Positions 26,228 to 35,220 of a stretch of 64,000 nt of DNA are shown in pieces; the stretch's first letter is position 1, and every line of letters begins with the position of its first letter. Below the pieces are notes generated by a model, which was not told the origin of the DNA, did not search any database, and worked only from the letters and a program-made list of their open reading frames with translations. The translations under genes and the position numbers were made by a program. Source of the stretch: CADCTQ01 sp963844325 (GTDB lineage: Bacteria; Bacteroidota; Bacteroidia; Cytophagales; 172606-1); contig CAWJNV010000002.1 in NCBI GenBank assembly GCA_963844325.1, positions 5,518,001 to 5,582,000 on the forward strand. The letters run 5' to 3'.

Positions 26228-27577
26228 ATGGCAAAAAAGAATATTAACAACCGAGTAATCGTCGCGGGGTACTATCTTCTGTCTACCCCGGTAGAAGCAA
26301 TATTATCGGCCGCTATGGAGCAAGGCAGTTCGGTAACGGGGGCTTCTTTAGTCACCTTTAAACCAGGAGCCCTTGATGAAGGATTGGCCTATCTGAATGC
26401 CACCAACATGCGCGTGATGGATGCCAGGGATTTTGAGGGTCAAAAGGTGATACTGGAAGCAGTTGGCGATGCGGATGCCATTGTTTTACCAGAGATTGGG
26501 GTAGCAATCGTGAGTGGTGCCTCAGCCCAGGAACAGATTCTGGAAAGAGGGAATGCCTTCGATGCAAATAGTCCCATCGAATCAATCGATCCTGAACCGC
26601 TGGTATTTGCTCAAGATGTAATACACAACAGCTACCCCCATGATTATGCCCAGGTACCCAGAGGCAATACGGATGCCTACCTGCGTGGCTTTCTCAGCGC
26701 CGCTGAAGCAATAGCAAAAGATTTAAAAGGCCGCGATCAATCATTTGAACCCGAAGAAAGCGTATTGGTTGCAGGAGTAACGTGGGGGTTGACGGCTTGT
26801 AAGGTTCCTTCCAGCCCACGCAGTGGCTCGGGCATTAAAGTAGCCGTGCTTGATACGGGCATGGACTTAGGACATCCAGACTTTAGTGGTCGTGAGTTTA
26901 CTACGGAAACCTTTGTTGGCCAGCCCGTTCAAGACCTGCATAGCCACGGCACGCATTGTACCGGAACCGCATGCGGCTCCAGAATGCCGGCGGGCAACAT
27001 CCCACGTTATGGCGTCGCTCACCAATCTTCAATTTGCATCGGCAAGGTTTTGACCAACTCTGGTGGTAGCATTGGACGAAGCACCTTACTGGGTATGAAC
27101 TGGGCCATTGCCCAGGGTTGTGAAGTGATTTCCATGTCACTTGGGGGCCAATCCGCACCGGTGGCGGCGTATACGGCAGCAGGGCGCAGTGCATTGAACA
27201 GGGGCCTTTTGATTATTGCGGCTGCCGGAAACCAGTCTTCAAATACGGGAGCGCCGGCCAATTCACCCACTATTATGTCGGTGGCTTCACTGGACCGCAA
27301 CTTAGCCCCGTCCTCTTTTTCCAATTTCGGGAAGATTGATATTGCTGGTCCGGGGAACGAGGTTTATTCATCCATTCCCAGACCCAGGTTGCACGGATAT
27401 AAGAATGGTACCAGTATGGCTACCCCACACGTAGCCGGTTGTGCTGCTTTATGGGCCAGTACTTCTCCTAACCTTCGGGGGATGGCTTTATGGCAACAAC
27501 TGGTAAGCACTGCCAAACGTCTCCCCTTCCCTGCTTCCCGGGTTGGTGCGGGATTGGTACAAGCGCCTCAAAGCTAA
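26228..27577 (+). CDS. Subtilisin-like serine peptidase (S8), cytosolic
   Basis: The 449-aa protein has no signal peptide. The catalytic triad is visible in order: Asp in VAVLDTGMD (about residue 210), His in HSHGTHCTGT (about 240), and Ser in NGTSMATPHVAG (about 400). About 190 residues precede the catalytic domain and may form a propeptide or sensing domain. It starts a plus-strand pair with the 80-aa gene 81 bp downstream and is divergent from the type I RM operon. Being cytosolic and in a defence-like neighbourhood, it may act on an intracellular target rather than in nutrition. That is inference. Confidence 0.92.
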   Translation: MAKKNINNRVIVAGYYLLSTPVEAILSAAMEQGSSVTGASLVTFKPGALDEGLAYLNATNMRVMDARDFEGQKVILEAVGDADAIVLPEIGVAIVSGASAQEQILERGNAFDANSPIESIDPEPLVFAQDVIHNSYPHDYAQVPRGNTDAYLRGFLSAAEAIAKDLKGRDQSFEPEESVLVAGVTWGLTACKVPSSPRSGSGIKVAVLDTGMDLGHPDFSGREFTTETFVGQPVQDLHSHGTHCTGTACGSRMPAGNIPRYGVAHQSSICIGKVLTNSGGSIGRSTLLGMNWAIAQGCEVISMSLGGQSAPVAAYTAAGRSALNRGLLIIAAAGNQSSNTGAPANSPTIMSVASLDRNLAPSSFSNFGKIDIAGPGNEVYSSIPRPRLHGYKNGTSMATPHVAGCAALWASTSPNLRGMALWQQLVSTAKRLPFPASRVGAGLVQAPQS

Positions 27578-27658
27578 AGGGTTGAATCTTACACATCAAC
27601 AAATCAGGCGGCAAAGGCGTTAGTATATATTTGATTATATATGTAAATTCACATCCTT

Positions 27659-27901
27659 ATGAATAAGCCCAAAGATTGGATCATAACAACCTCCGGAGAT
27701 ATTCCTCTTGAGAAAGTGCGGAAGAGTGTGATTGATGCCGGCTTTCGTATCGATGAAGTCCTTGAGGAGATTGGCTGCATTACAGGATTTGCTGATGATG
27801 CGGTTGCAAATACGGTTAAAAGGCTTCCTGGCATCGTTGATGTATCACAGGAACTGCCCTCAATCAATATTGGTCCACCCAATGCAATAGATACATGGTA
27901 G
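27659..27901 (+). CDS. Small I9/propeptide-like protein, putative partner of the subtilase
   Basis: The 80-aa alpha/beta protein reads WIITTSGDIPLEKVRKSVIDAG...IGCITGFADD..ANTVKRLPGIVDVSQELPSINIG. The order beta-alpha-beta with G-x-x-D-V-S-x-E-L near the end resembles the ferredoxin-like inhibitor I9/subtilisin propeptide fold, whose C-terminal tail plugs the protease active site. A stand-alone propeptide downstream of a subtilase suggests an inhibitor or folding chaperone. The family match is by eye and moderate. Confidence 0.6.
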   Translation: MNKPKDWIITTSGDIPLEKVRKSVIDAGFRIDEVLEEIGCITGFADDAVANTVKRLPGIVDVSQELPSINIGPPNAIDTW

Positions 27902-27962
27902 ACCTTTATTCAAGAGGGAGTGAACAAGGAACTGCGTCAGCGGTTAATCGGCGCACAGGTAT

Positions 27963-28170
27963 CTTCCCCGGGGCTAGTGGTCAGGGAGAGTTAAAGTGAG
28001 GGGTAAACCGGGTGATACTATAGCACTTTTTTCACTCCTCAAATAATTACTGCCTGACCACTAGCGGCTTTTTTTCCAAAGCGACGAGCCCCGGGGAGGT
28101 TACTTGGCAGGCCGAGCCCAAGTAAGAGGAATCAGTCTGCTGCCCGCATTGCCTGCGGGCTCTTTTTTTT
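27963..28170 (+). ncRNA. Candidate structured RNA with terminator
   Basis: This gene-free stretch contains nested pairings on the plus strand. The outer stem is TCCCCGGGGCT with AGCCCCGGGGA (28087-28097). The inner stem is CTAGTGGTCAGG with CCTGACCACTAG (about 27974 and 28053). A second hairpin is TTACTTGG with CCAAGTAA (about 28100-28126). It ends in an intrinsic terminator. No ORF is present. The remaining bases to 28348 show nothing I can name. It could be a regulatory RNA or the RNA part of a defence module; I matched it to no known class. Confidence 0.45.
28142..28170 (+). terminator. Intrinsic terminator
   Basis: The stem GCCCGCA-ttgcc-TGCGGGC is followed by TC and eight T. It faces the plus strand and would end transcripts from the subtilase pair or from the candidate RNA. 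Confidence 0.8.
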
Positions 28171-28348
28171 AAACGAAAGGCACCCCAACAAAAGCGGAGT
28201 AAATCAGCCTAAAAGCGAACGTTGGTAGAGCCGACGGCAAGACGGATGACCAGGGGCTTGCCCGCAGGGTAGCACCACTAACGCGAGCCAAAAGTGTTCG
28301 CATGCAATGAATCATGAGCGGCGCGGCGCTAGCGTCCAAGCCCTTGAT

Positions 28349-29515
28349 CTACTGGAAAGCCTCATAAATTTTGCTTACAGTGTCCTCCTTCAGCAGCGTT
28401 GATTCGAATTTGTGATTGAAGATGAAGAACATGTGCCGCATCACTGCCTCATTCATCATCTTTTCGCCGTAAAAATGCCCTTGCACAAGGGTAGCCGTTT
28501 CTTCGCCGGGATCAATTAGGGATGCGTACAGCACTACCCCCAGCAGATTGGGAAAAGCGTTGATCTGCCTCTCAAAAGCAATTACCGCTCTGCTTAAATC
28601 ATTAGTCAGGAAATAAATCGGGTCTACTGGGAAGTAGATGAGGCCGGCGTGGCCGGCCGGTATTTGACTTGCCTTGTCGATGATTTTCTTGTTTTTGACC
28701 ATCCGGCTGATTATGTCCGTGTCGTGGGGCAGTCCAATCAACCCAGATGCTTCCACTCCTTTGGCTCTACACCAGTCCTGCAGGGCTTGGTTCGCCGCCC
28801 GATGGGCAAAGGCCACTTCAATCTTTTCATCGCAGTAAAGCACAAATTTTTCTTGCCGTAGCGCGGTTTGCTTCAAGTCGGCAATCTTATCCAGCACGCC
28901 GGCCATTTCGGAGGGGGCAATGTAATCTAGTTGCCGGCAGAAGTAAGGCAGGGCCGGCCATGTCAACTCAAGGGCATTAAACAATGCATGGTAATTATCA
29001 CTGGTGCGCAAATTGTCATCGCTGTCGCGTAGATGCGACACTTCGATGTAAAACGTATCCTGGTTAGACGGGTTGAGCACTTCAATGTCGGGCATTCTTT
29101 GGCGTGGCTTCTCTTCCAGAAAAGTGATGTCACACCCTAACTGCCGGTAGGCCCGGGCAATGTCAACGAAAGGAATGCCCTCCTCCCTGCATTCATCGAC
29201 CGGCCTCAGTTTCCCAAGCAGTTTCGGGTAACTACTCGTGGTGGCTTTCAATGCTTCCAGGGTGCGGGCAAAATTAATGAGATCGGCTACCTGCCAGGGC
29301 GCTTTGTTTGCAACTTTCAGACCAATGGGATGGTTACGGGGCGCGGACTTGAGGAAGCCCTTGCCCAGTTCTTTTTTAAGAAAAGTCAGGGCACGTATCC
29401 ATTGCACACGCGTTTCTTCAAATACCCCCTCCCGGCGGGTAGCGTAGGCGATCTGTTTGTCCCAGTTGTCGTGATGTTTGGGATGGGTAAACACTTCGAA
29501 AAAAGTCTCTGACAT
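28349..29515 (-). CDS. Hypothetical protein with possible PD-(D/E)xK-like core, 388 aa
   Basis: The start is taken at ATG 29515 (MSETFFEVFTHP), 28 bp after the stop of the ATPase gene; an earlier ATG would overlap that gene. I do not recognise the family. A segment RMPDIEVLNPSNQDTFYIEVS has the spacing of a PD-(D/E)xK nuclease strand pair, but the usual lysine is serine, so activity is unsure. The rest is mixed alpha/beta with no membrane segment. Tight linkage to a RecA-fold ATPase suggests a two-protein ATPase-effector module. Confidence 0.75.
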   Translation of the reverse strand: MSETFFEVFTHPKHHDNWDKQIAYATRREGVFEETRVQWIRALTFLKKELGKGFLKSAPRNHPIGLKVANKAPWQVADLINFARTLEALKATTSSYPKLLGKLRPVDECREEGIPFVDIARAYRQLGCDITFLEEKPRQRMPDIEVLNPSNQDTFYIEVSHLRDSDDNLRTSDNYHALFNALELTWPALPYFCRQLDYIAPSEMAGVLDKIADLKQTALRQEKFVLYCDEKIEVAFAHRAANQALQDWCRAKGVEASGLIGLPHDTDIISRMVKNKKIIDKASQIPAGHAGLIYFPVDPIYFLTNDLSRAVIAFERQINAFPNLLGVVLYASLIDPGEETATLVQGHFYGEKMMNEAVMRHMFFIFNHKFESTLLKEDTVSKIYEAFQ

Positions 29516-29543
29516 GGTGAGGATGATGTTAAACGTTCCTGGT

Positions 29544-30899
29544 TTAGGGGTTGAAAATGTCGAACTTACCCATACCGCCGTACCGGTTCTTGGTGTTGTA
29601 GACAATACCGTCTATGACCTTTAGGTTGATGAAGGCGTCGAATATGGGTTGCGTACCACCCCTGATCTTGTCGCCCGAAGTAAGCTGGAAGATGGAAATG
29701 AATACGAGCCGGGGAAACTGCTTGGAGAGTTCGCCGAAGGCTTTTCCCTTCACGTTGGGCAACAGCGTCCAACTGTCGAGAATAATCACGTCAAAATAGG
29801 TTGCCGCCTCTTTGATTTCTTCCAGCGTAGCGCTTTCTTCAGCATGGAACAGGGGCTCTTGAGAAAGGCCGTAGCGGATCATCTTGTCCTTGAACACCTC
29901 CGTACGGCTGCCCTCTTCCAACGAGTAGAACATCACCTTGAGGCCTTTGTCACAGAAGGCTCTGGCCAAAATGAAGCAGAAATGCGACTTGCCTCCCCCT
30001 GGTTTACCCGTCAGAGTCACCGAAAGACATTGCCGCTCCAGTTTACCCAGGAAGGGGCCGAGCGGACCGTCAAGCTTGATGCGTTCCCCACCCGGCTGCT
30101 GCATGATTTCAATGGCCGAGCGGTACCTTACCGGTACTGCAACCGGGGCGACTAGTTGGGGGGTGACTACCGATGGCGCAGCACCGGCAGGAAGCTGCTT
30201 TTCCTTTTTAATGCGTTTGCGGGGCTCTTCCCGGTTGAGTTCCCGGACCTGTTTCTGTAAATCCAGGTACTTCTCCAGCAGTTGCTCGTGGAGCTTCCTC
30301 CTTTGCTCAAAAAGCCCAATAGCAGTAGTCAGGAGCGGCCGGAGCCTGCCGGCCAGTTCCTGCTGCTCATCCTGGCGGGCTTCCTCTTTTTGGTGACGGG
30401 TAAATTGTTCCACGAAGGAATTCATTGCATCCGCTGCTTCTCCCAGCGCTTTATCAAACCTCGTAGCCGTTTTCGATTGTCTTATTTGGGCGACCTCTTC
30501 CTGGATTGTTTTGCTGCAGAGCCCTTCGGCTTTTTTGGGAAAAAGTACAAGTTTGTAGTAAGTTGACCAATCCGGATAACACACCTCCCAAGCCTGCTTT
30601 TCTTGTCGCACCAGGTCGTCAAGCCGGCTTCGCATATGGTTGATCTGCTCCTGTTGTTGGCAGATGTGGGCAAGGAGCCCTGGATTCTGGAAGGTAAGTT
30701 TCCAGCGGGCCTGCTTGTTGAGTTGAATGGACAAGCGGTCGGCCTGCTCATCGGTGAGCGGTGCACCTTGGTAAGCTTTGCCCTTCTTACGCAGGTTATC
30801 CTTGGCCCGGCAGCTGTCCCAGCAGTACTGGGACCTCGGGTGATCAGTGGGGTAGATGCAGCGGCAAAGCGCAAAATCGCATCGGCGGAGGGGTAGCAT
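29544..30899 (-). CDS. RecA/DnaB-fold ATPase with N-terminal Cys cluster
   Basis: The 451-aa protein begins with a Cys/His-rich segment (C-x4-C-x-C-x5-H-x5-C-x3-C), a likely zinc site. About 200 residues of Q/E/K/R-rich coiled coil follow, then a RecA-like domain with Walker A TGKPGGGKSH (about residue 300), catalytic-Glu strand FYSLEEG and Walker B VIILDSW. This order resembles stripped-down RadA/DnaB-type ATPases found in mobile elements. It is the first gene of a minus-strand pair with the nuclease-like gene. Roles in replication of the element or in defence are both possible. Confidence 0.8.
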   Translation of the reverse strand: MLPLRRCDFALCRCIYPTDHPRSQYCWDSCRAKDNLRKKGKAYQGAPLTDEQADRLSIQLNKQARWKLTFQNPGLLAHICQQQEQINHMRSRLDDLVRQEKQAWEVCYPDWSTYYKLVLFPKKAEGLCSKTIQEEVAQIRQSKTATRFDKALGEAADAMNSFVEQFTRHQKEEARQDEQQELAGRLRPLLTTAIGLFEQRRKLHEQLLEKYLDLQKQVRELNREEPRKRIKKEKQLPAGAAPSVVTPQLVAPVAVPVRYRSAIEIMQQPGGERIKLDGPLGPFLGKLERQCLSVTLTGKPGGGKSHFCFILARAFCDKGLKVMFYSLEEGSRTEVFKDKMIRYGLSQEPLFHAEESATLEEIKEAATYFDVIILDSWTLLPNVKGKAFGELSKQFPRLVFISIFQLTSGDKIRGGTQPIFDAFINLKVIDGIVYNTKNRYGGMGKFDIFNP

Positions 30900-31715
30900 A
30901 AGCAGGAAACAGTTTGAAAAAATGGAAACGCTAAGAGCAGGACAAATTTAGGCGTTCGGCTGATGGAAACGGCTTTTTACGGAAAGTTAACGGCAGGCTT
31001 AGCGGTAAGTTATCGGGTGGTTTACGAACGGAACAGCCACTTGGCCAGTCATATTACGGGAGACTTACGATGCGAGCCGGCCCCCTTCACGGTAGCTTAA
31101 CGACGCCTTAACTCACCTGGGAACGGTTTTGCAGAAGGACTTAGCGGTAGACGTAGCGCAATCACGACCAAGTAAGTAATAATCCCTAAACATACCGGAT
31201 ATTACGCGTAGTCAATCAACCGTGACAGGGAGTCTACTCGAAGAACTCCCTCTTTGATCACAGCATTTAACGTAGGCAGGTAGGGGGAGGCGGCAGCAAT
31301 TCCGGGTCTTGTAGCTATAGGAGGTGAAAAACAAGCGCATTTGTAATATTTACGCGGCGTTCAACCGCTAATTCCAAAAGACCGGCAGGAAAGCCAGGAA
31401 GGCTGACGTCAATTTCCGGCTTACGATGCATCCATATACGGCGTCAACGTATTTTATAACTGCCCCTGCCCAGGAGCCGGGCCGCTACGAGAAGCTTTTT
31501 TGAAGGCAAGTAAGATTCCCCATTGAATACAGGTACTGGAGGCGGTTACCTTTTGGTATGTGGATTAAGGGTGATTTTTGGGCAATTGGCCACCGGGTAA
31601 GAAAAGTACAATCTGCCATTGGGCTTCCGGCAACCCGAGTCATAATTTTGGGAACCGAAAAAGTACTTCCCAATTGGGAAGAAACCCATTCTCCCATTTT
31701 TTAAACTGTTCCTGT
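30900..31715. other. Gene-free divergent region with recurrent GCGGTA/TTAACG words
   Basis: About 800 bp lie between the divergent ATPase and MerR-like genes. From 30970 to 31170 the words TTACGG, TTAACGG, CTTAGCGGTA, CTTACGA and CTTAACGACG recur in both orientations, which is iteron-like. The right part contains a 14-bp palindrome before the MerR-like gene. No ORF is convincing here. A promoter pair, an origin-like region or a partition site would all fit. Confidence 0.35.
31667..31680. promoter_or_regulatory. Perfect palindrome TTCCCAATTGGGAA before the MerR-like gene
   Basis: This 14-bp perfect palindrome lies 36 bp upstream of ATG 31716. Related words (CCCATT, GGCAATTGGCC) recur nearby. 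It is a plausible dimeric operator for the regulator encoded just downstream. Confidence 0.45.
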
Positions 31716-32711
31716 ATGTCAAAGTCATCCCCCTCAACGCGGGACGTATCGCGTCCGCCCGCTCAGCCTACCCTGTCCATAGAGGCCCTCTTTACCGAGC
31801 CGCTCATCGAAGGACAGCAAGTCTTACACCTGCTTTCCGGAAAGCACTTCACCCTGGAGGAAACGGGTATTGCTCCCCGTACTTATTACCACTGGCGAAG
31901 CGAAAGGTTACTGCCCGAAAATACGCCGGCGGGCAAGGTGATTGAACTGGACCTTTCCGGGTTCGCCTGGCTCAAAGTAGTGGAGCAACTCATTGGTCTT
32001 GGCCAAAGCTTCGAACTGATCCGGCAGATACAATCGCAGCTATTTGCGCCTCTTACCTTCCAGGACCTGCACGCGCTATTGCAAAGGGAGCCCAAGGCTC
32101 GGGAAGAGGCACCCAAAATCCTCGCGCGTTCCCCTTTGCCCGACGAAGAGATAGGCCAAGTATTAGCGCTACTCAACGGAGAAGCATTGGGTGAAATCGC
32201 CTCAGTAGGACTGCCGCTATTTTCCCTGCTGGTCGTCCAAACCCTGACGGTAAAGCAGATGGCACGCCTGTTGATTCTCCCTAGCGGGCAGGTGCTGCCC
32301 CTGCTCGACGAAATGCAACTCCTGGACGCAGAGGTACAGAAGCTAACCCTGCTGCCGCACCTGAGCCTTTCGCTGTATTCGCTGCTCGAACCTTTTCTGG
32401 CAAAGGTGCCGGTTCGAATGACCCGGAACCTGACCCAATCTGCTTTTTCGCTCTCGGGGGAAGAATACCACATCCTGCGAACGATGCGAGAAGGCAACCT
32501 GAACGAAGTCCGCATCCGGTTTGACGAAAATCACTTGCCCTCGGTCATGCTGGGCGTCCAGGGCCAACACGTCAACGAAAACGACAAGGCCTTGCTTACC
32601 CACCTGCTGATTGATTCGAAGCACTACGAGGTAAACAAAAAACACAATCACAACGGGCACGCGTACGTGGAACGGACTTTCCGCAAACGGCTTCGCCCCA
32701 AGCAACAGTAG
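31716..32711 (+). CDS. MerR-like HTH DNA-binding protein, 331 aa
   Basis: ATG 31716 is chosen; the frame is open upstream but that part is low quality and contains the operator-like palindrome. Near the N-terminus, FTLEETGIAPRTYYHWRSERLLPE is a MerR-type helix-turn-helix with the wing after it, then a helical domain rich in L, E and Q. The C-terminal region (RIRFDENHLPSVMLGVQGQHV..NENDKALLTHLL) is a distinct unknown domain. It is probably a regulator or accessory protein of the mobile element, transcribed toward the recombinase. Confidence 0.7.
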   Translation: MSKSSPSTRDVSRPPAQPTLSIEALFTEPLIEGQQVLHLLSGKHFTLEETGIAPRTYYHWRSERLLPENTPAGKVIELDLSGFAWLKVVEQLIGLGQSFELIRQIQSQLFAPLTFQDLHALLQREPKAREEAPKILARSPLPDEEIGQVLALLNGEALGEIASVGLPLFSLLVVQTLTVKQMARLLILPSGQVLPLLDEMQLLDAEVQKLTLLPHLSLSLYSLLEPFLAKVPVRMTRNLTQSAFSLSGEEYHILRTMREGNLNEVRIRFDENHLPSVMLGVQGQHVNENDKALLTHLLIDSKHYEVNKKHNHNGHAYVERTFRKRLRPKQQ

Positions 32712-32971
32712 CAGCACGAAGAACAGCTTCCTGCCTTTACTGTTGCTAGCCGAAAGAACCATCTTTCCAACTCCTGCTCAGGTCTGCCTTTGCCTACTTT
32801 CTACCCGGGTACTCAATAAGTACTTCGGATGGACTTAGTAAGCGGGCCACTTGAGCAAGCCACCTGGATTCTTTCTCCTTTTCTGCTGGTACCGGATACC
32901 CCGGACCGATCTGTTTGCCTAGTCCCTGGTACGGAAGACCTCCGACTTGGGGCACAACCGGCAAGTAGGCC

Positions 32972-33244
32972 ATGTCCCCTTTAAAACCCAAAAAAACACA
33001 CGTAAAGCAATCCGCAGATGAGCGTTCACAAAACCCTACTACGCAAACTTCTGCACCTCAAACGCCTGATTCTTCTAGCGATTCGGCTCAGGTAGTCCAA
33101 ATGATTACTGAGCAGTACCACAAAGCAGGCCGCACAATTTCGGAGGAGGAAGCCGCCCAAATGGTTTTCTCACTCCAGCAGTTCTGCCAGCTTACTTACC
33201 ATTACTTCTCTGCCTCTTTAGACCCAACAGAGGAACATAATTAA
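32972..33244 (+). CDS. Small hypothetical protein, 90 aa
   Basis: The N-terminal half is disordered (T, S, Q, P and K rich); the C-terminal half is helical (ISEEEAAQMVFSLQQFCQLTYHYF). It sits 135 bp upstream of the recombinase GTG in the same orientation. Small proteins of this look often precede large serine recombinases in Bacteroidota elements and could be excisionase-like or regulatory, but I cannot name the family. The 260-bp gap before it holds no gene I trust; one weak 65-codon minus frame (32794-32991) overlaps its start. Confidence 0.6.
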   Translation: MSPLKPKKTHVKQSADERSQNPTTQTSAPQTPDSSSDSAQVVQMITEQYHKAGRTISEEEAAQMVFSLQQFCQLTYHYFSASLDPTEEHN

Positions 33245-33378
33245 CTCCTTCAAGCAGGGCAAGACAAAGAATGACTCAGTAAAAACTTATATTCTGTATA
33301 AATACTACATTTATTTTCCTTTCTTTGTCTACCCCTTCTTCAAACCTTATTTATCTCCATTGCAAAATCATTGCTACA

Positions 33379-35220
33379 GTGAAAAAGACTGCTCCCAAAC
33401 CTCCTCCCGCTGCAAAGCCGGCTGCTGCTAAAGCCGTAACGAAAACCTCAAACAAGCCCAAAGAAGATGAGCAAGAGAGCACACTTTCCTTACTTAACCG
33501 ATTTGCCAAAACCAACAAAAATGTTGCTGTTAAAGCGATCACTACGAAAGGGGAATGCGTCATCTACACCCGTGTTTCTTCCAAGGAACAGGCTGATACG
33601 GGTAAGTCACTCGAATGGCAGAAAAAGTATTGCCAAGAGTACGCTCATAAGCACAACATGACCGTTGCCGGTACTTTTGGCGGCACCTACGAGTCGGCAA
33701 AGACCGACGAACGGAAAGAGTTTAAACGCATGCTTGACTTTGTCCAGAAGAGCAAGGGCAAGATCAGTTGCATCCTGGTTTACTCCATTGACCGCTTCTC
33801 CCGTTCAGGAGCCGAAGCTATAGCCATCGCCGGCGACCTTAAAAAGAAGGGAATTACGATTCTCGCCGTCACTCAGCCTGCCGACACGACTACCTCCATG
33901 GGTAGTTTTCAGCAGAACATGCAGTTTATCTTCTCCCACTTTGATAATGAACAGCGGCGGGAGAAGTGCGTTGCCGGTATGCGCGAACAACTCCTGAAAG
34001 GCAACTGGGTGATGGTTCCACCTGTTGGCTTCGACAAAATCAAAATTAATGGAGAGGGAAAGATCGTGGTCAATGATAGAGGACAACTCCTCAGGAAAGC
34101 CTTCCAGTGGAAAGCGCAAGGACTAGCCAGCGAAGAGATCCGGCTCCGGTTAAAAGCACAAGGCCTCACCCTGTATCCCCAGCACCTATCCCGCATCTTC
34201 CGCAACGTGTTCTACTGCGGCTACATCTCCCACAGCTTGATTGGGGGAGAACTCGTCAAAGGAAACCACGAAGCACTCATCAGTGAAGAACTGTTCTTGA
34301 AGGTGAACGGGGTACTTTCCTCGAACCACCAGCGCTACAAACACAAGGCTGATAACCTAGCCGTGTCGCTCAAAAGGTTTGCTAAATGCGCGGATTGTGG
34401 CGCCTCCTTGGCCGGCTACACCGTGCTCAAGAAGGGCTTACACTACTACAAGTGTACCACCAAGGGGTGTCGGCTGAACGTGAGAGACAAGCACCTCAAC
34501 GACTTATTTCTCCAACTACTCTCCCGATTCCAGGTAGATGAGAACCTACTGCCGGCCCTTAAACTGCAACTCGAACTGACTTTCAACGAACTGAACCAAT
34601 CTTCCCTGGAGGCAGTCAAAGGGTTAAAGGCTGGTATCAGCGACATCGAAAAGAACCTGGAAAAGCTCGAAGAACGCTACGTACTGGAAGGACTCGAACG
34701 GCATCTGTACGAGAAGTACACGGCCAAATTCAAAGAGGATAAGCGCAAGATGGAGGAGGAATTGCAGAAAGCGGGCAAAAGCATTTCGAACCTTTCGGCT
34801 TACACCGACAAGTCGCTGCTAATTGCCTCACAGTCAAGCAAGTTATGGCAGGAAGGAGACTTTGAAACCAGGGGAAAACTACAATACCTTGTCTTTCCCG
34901 AAGGGGTGCAGTATGAGCGCAAAAATGAGGCATTTCGAACCCAAAGAATTAATTCTGTTTTTTCGCTAATGCGCTCACTCTCAGGAGGAGATGGGACAAA
35001 AAAAGAGGGACAAACTACTGACTTCAATAGTTTGTCCCCTCGGGTGGAGTCGGAGGGATTCGAACCCTCGTCCAGACAAGGAGCCCATCAGGCTTTCTAC
35101 ATGCTTATTGGCACTTTGATTGTCGGGCGCAGGCAAGGCTGCCACTACCAGCACCTGCACCTTAGTCACTGTTTCTCGTTACTGCGGCGTGACTACGCAG
35201 CAACCAGCGTTGCAAGATGA
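33379..35220 (+). CDS. Large serine recombinase (site-specific integrase)
   Basis: The start is GTG 33379; an upstream in-frame TTG at 33325 also exists. The resolvase domain has the catalytic serine in IYTRVSSKEQ and the motif VYSIDRFSRSG. The recombinase domain follows, then a zinc ribbon (CADCG...CTTKGC) and a long coiled coil, the standard large-serine-recombinase layout. The frame does not stop before the chromosomal tmRNA gene. Its last ~60 codons, from RVESEGFEPSS onward, are the antisense of ssrA, so the native protein probably ends at the attachment site. It is the likely integrase of the accessory segment to its left, using the ssrA 3' end. Confidence 0.93.
   Translation: MKKTAPKPPPAAKPAAAKAVTKTSNKPKEDEQESTLSLLNRFAKTNKNVAVKAITTKGECVIYTRVSSKEQADTGKSLEWQKKYCQEYAHKHNMTVAGTFGGTYESAKTDERKEFKRMLDFVQKSKGKISCILVYSIDRFSRSGAEAIAIAGDLKKKGITILAVTQPADTTTSMGSFQQNMQFIFSHFDNEQRREKCVAGMREQLLKGNWVMVPPVGFDKIKINGEGKIVVNDRGQLLRKAFQWKAQGLASEEIRLRLKAQGLTLYPQHLSRIFRNVFYCGYISHSLIGGELVKGNHEALISEELFLKVNGVLSSNHQRYKHKADNLAVSLKRFAKCADCGASLAGYTVLKKGLHYYKCTTKGCRLNVRDKHLNDLFLQLLSRFQVDENLLPALKLQLELTFNELNQSSLEAVKGLKAGISDIEKNLEKLEERYVLEGLERHLYEKYTAKFKEDKRKMEEELQKAGKSISNLSAYTDKSLLIASQSSKLWQEGDFETRGKLQYLVFPEGVQYERKNEAFRTQRINSVFSLMRSLSGGDGTKKEGQTTDFNSLSPRVESEGFEPSSRQGAHQAFYMLIGTLIVGRRQGCHYQHLHLSHCFSLLRRDYAATSVAR
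34998..35038 (-). terminator. Intrinsic terminator of tmRNA
   Basis: On the minus strand, GGGACAAACTA pairs with TAGTTTGTCCC around a 10-base loop and is followed by TC and seven T. It lies directly after the tmRNA 3' end and inside the recombinase frame. Confidence 0.8.

Noticed and set aside
27963..28170. Retron RNA
   Set aside because: No reverse transcriptase gene is present near it.
35043..35120. A tRNA gene suggested by the T-arm-like GGTTCGAATCC
   Set aside because: The 5' partner strand and tag frame lie ~360 bp away, so it is the 3' end of tmRNA.
35044..35220. The recombinase tail VESEGFEPSS... as a functional domain
   Set aside because: It is the antisense reading of ssrA and not part of the recombinase fold.
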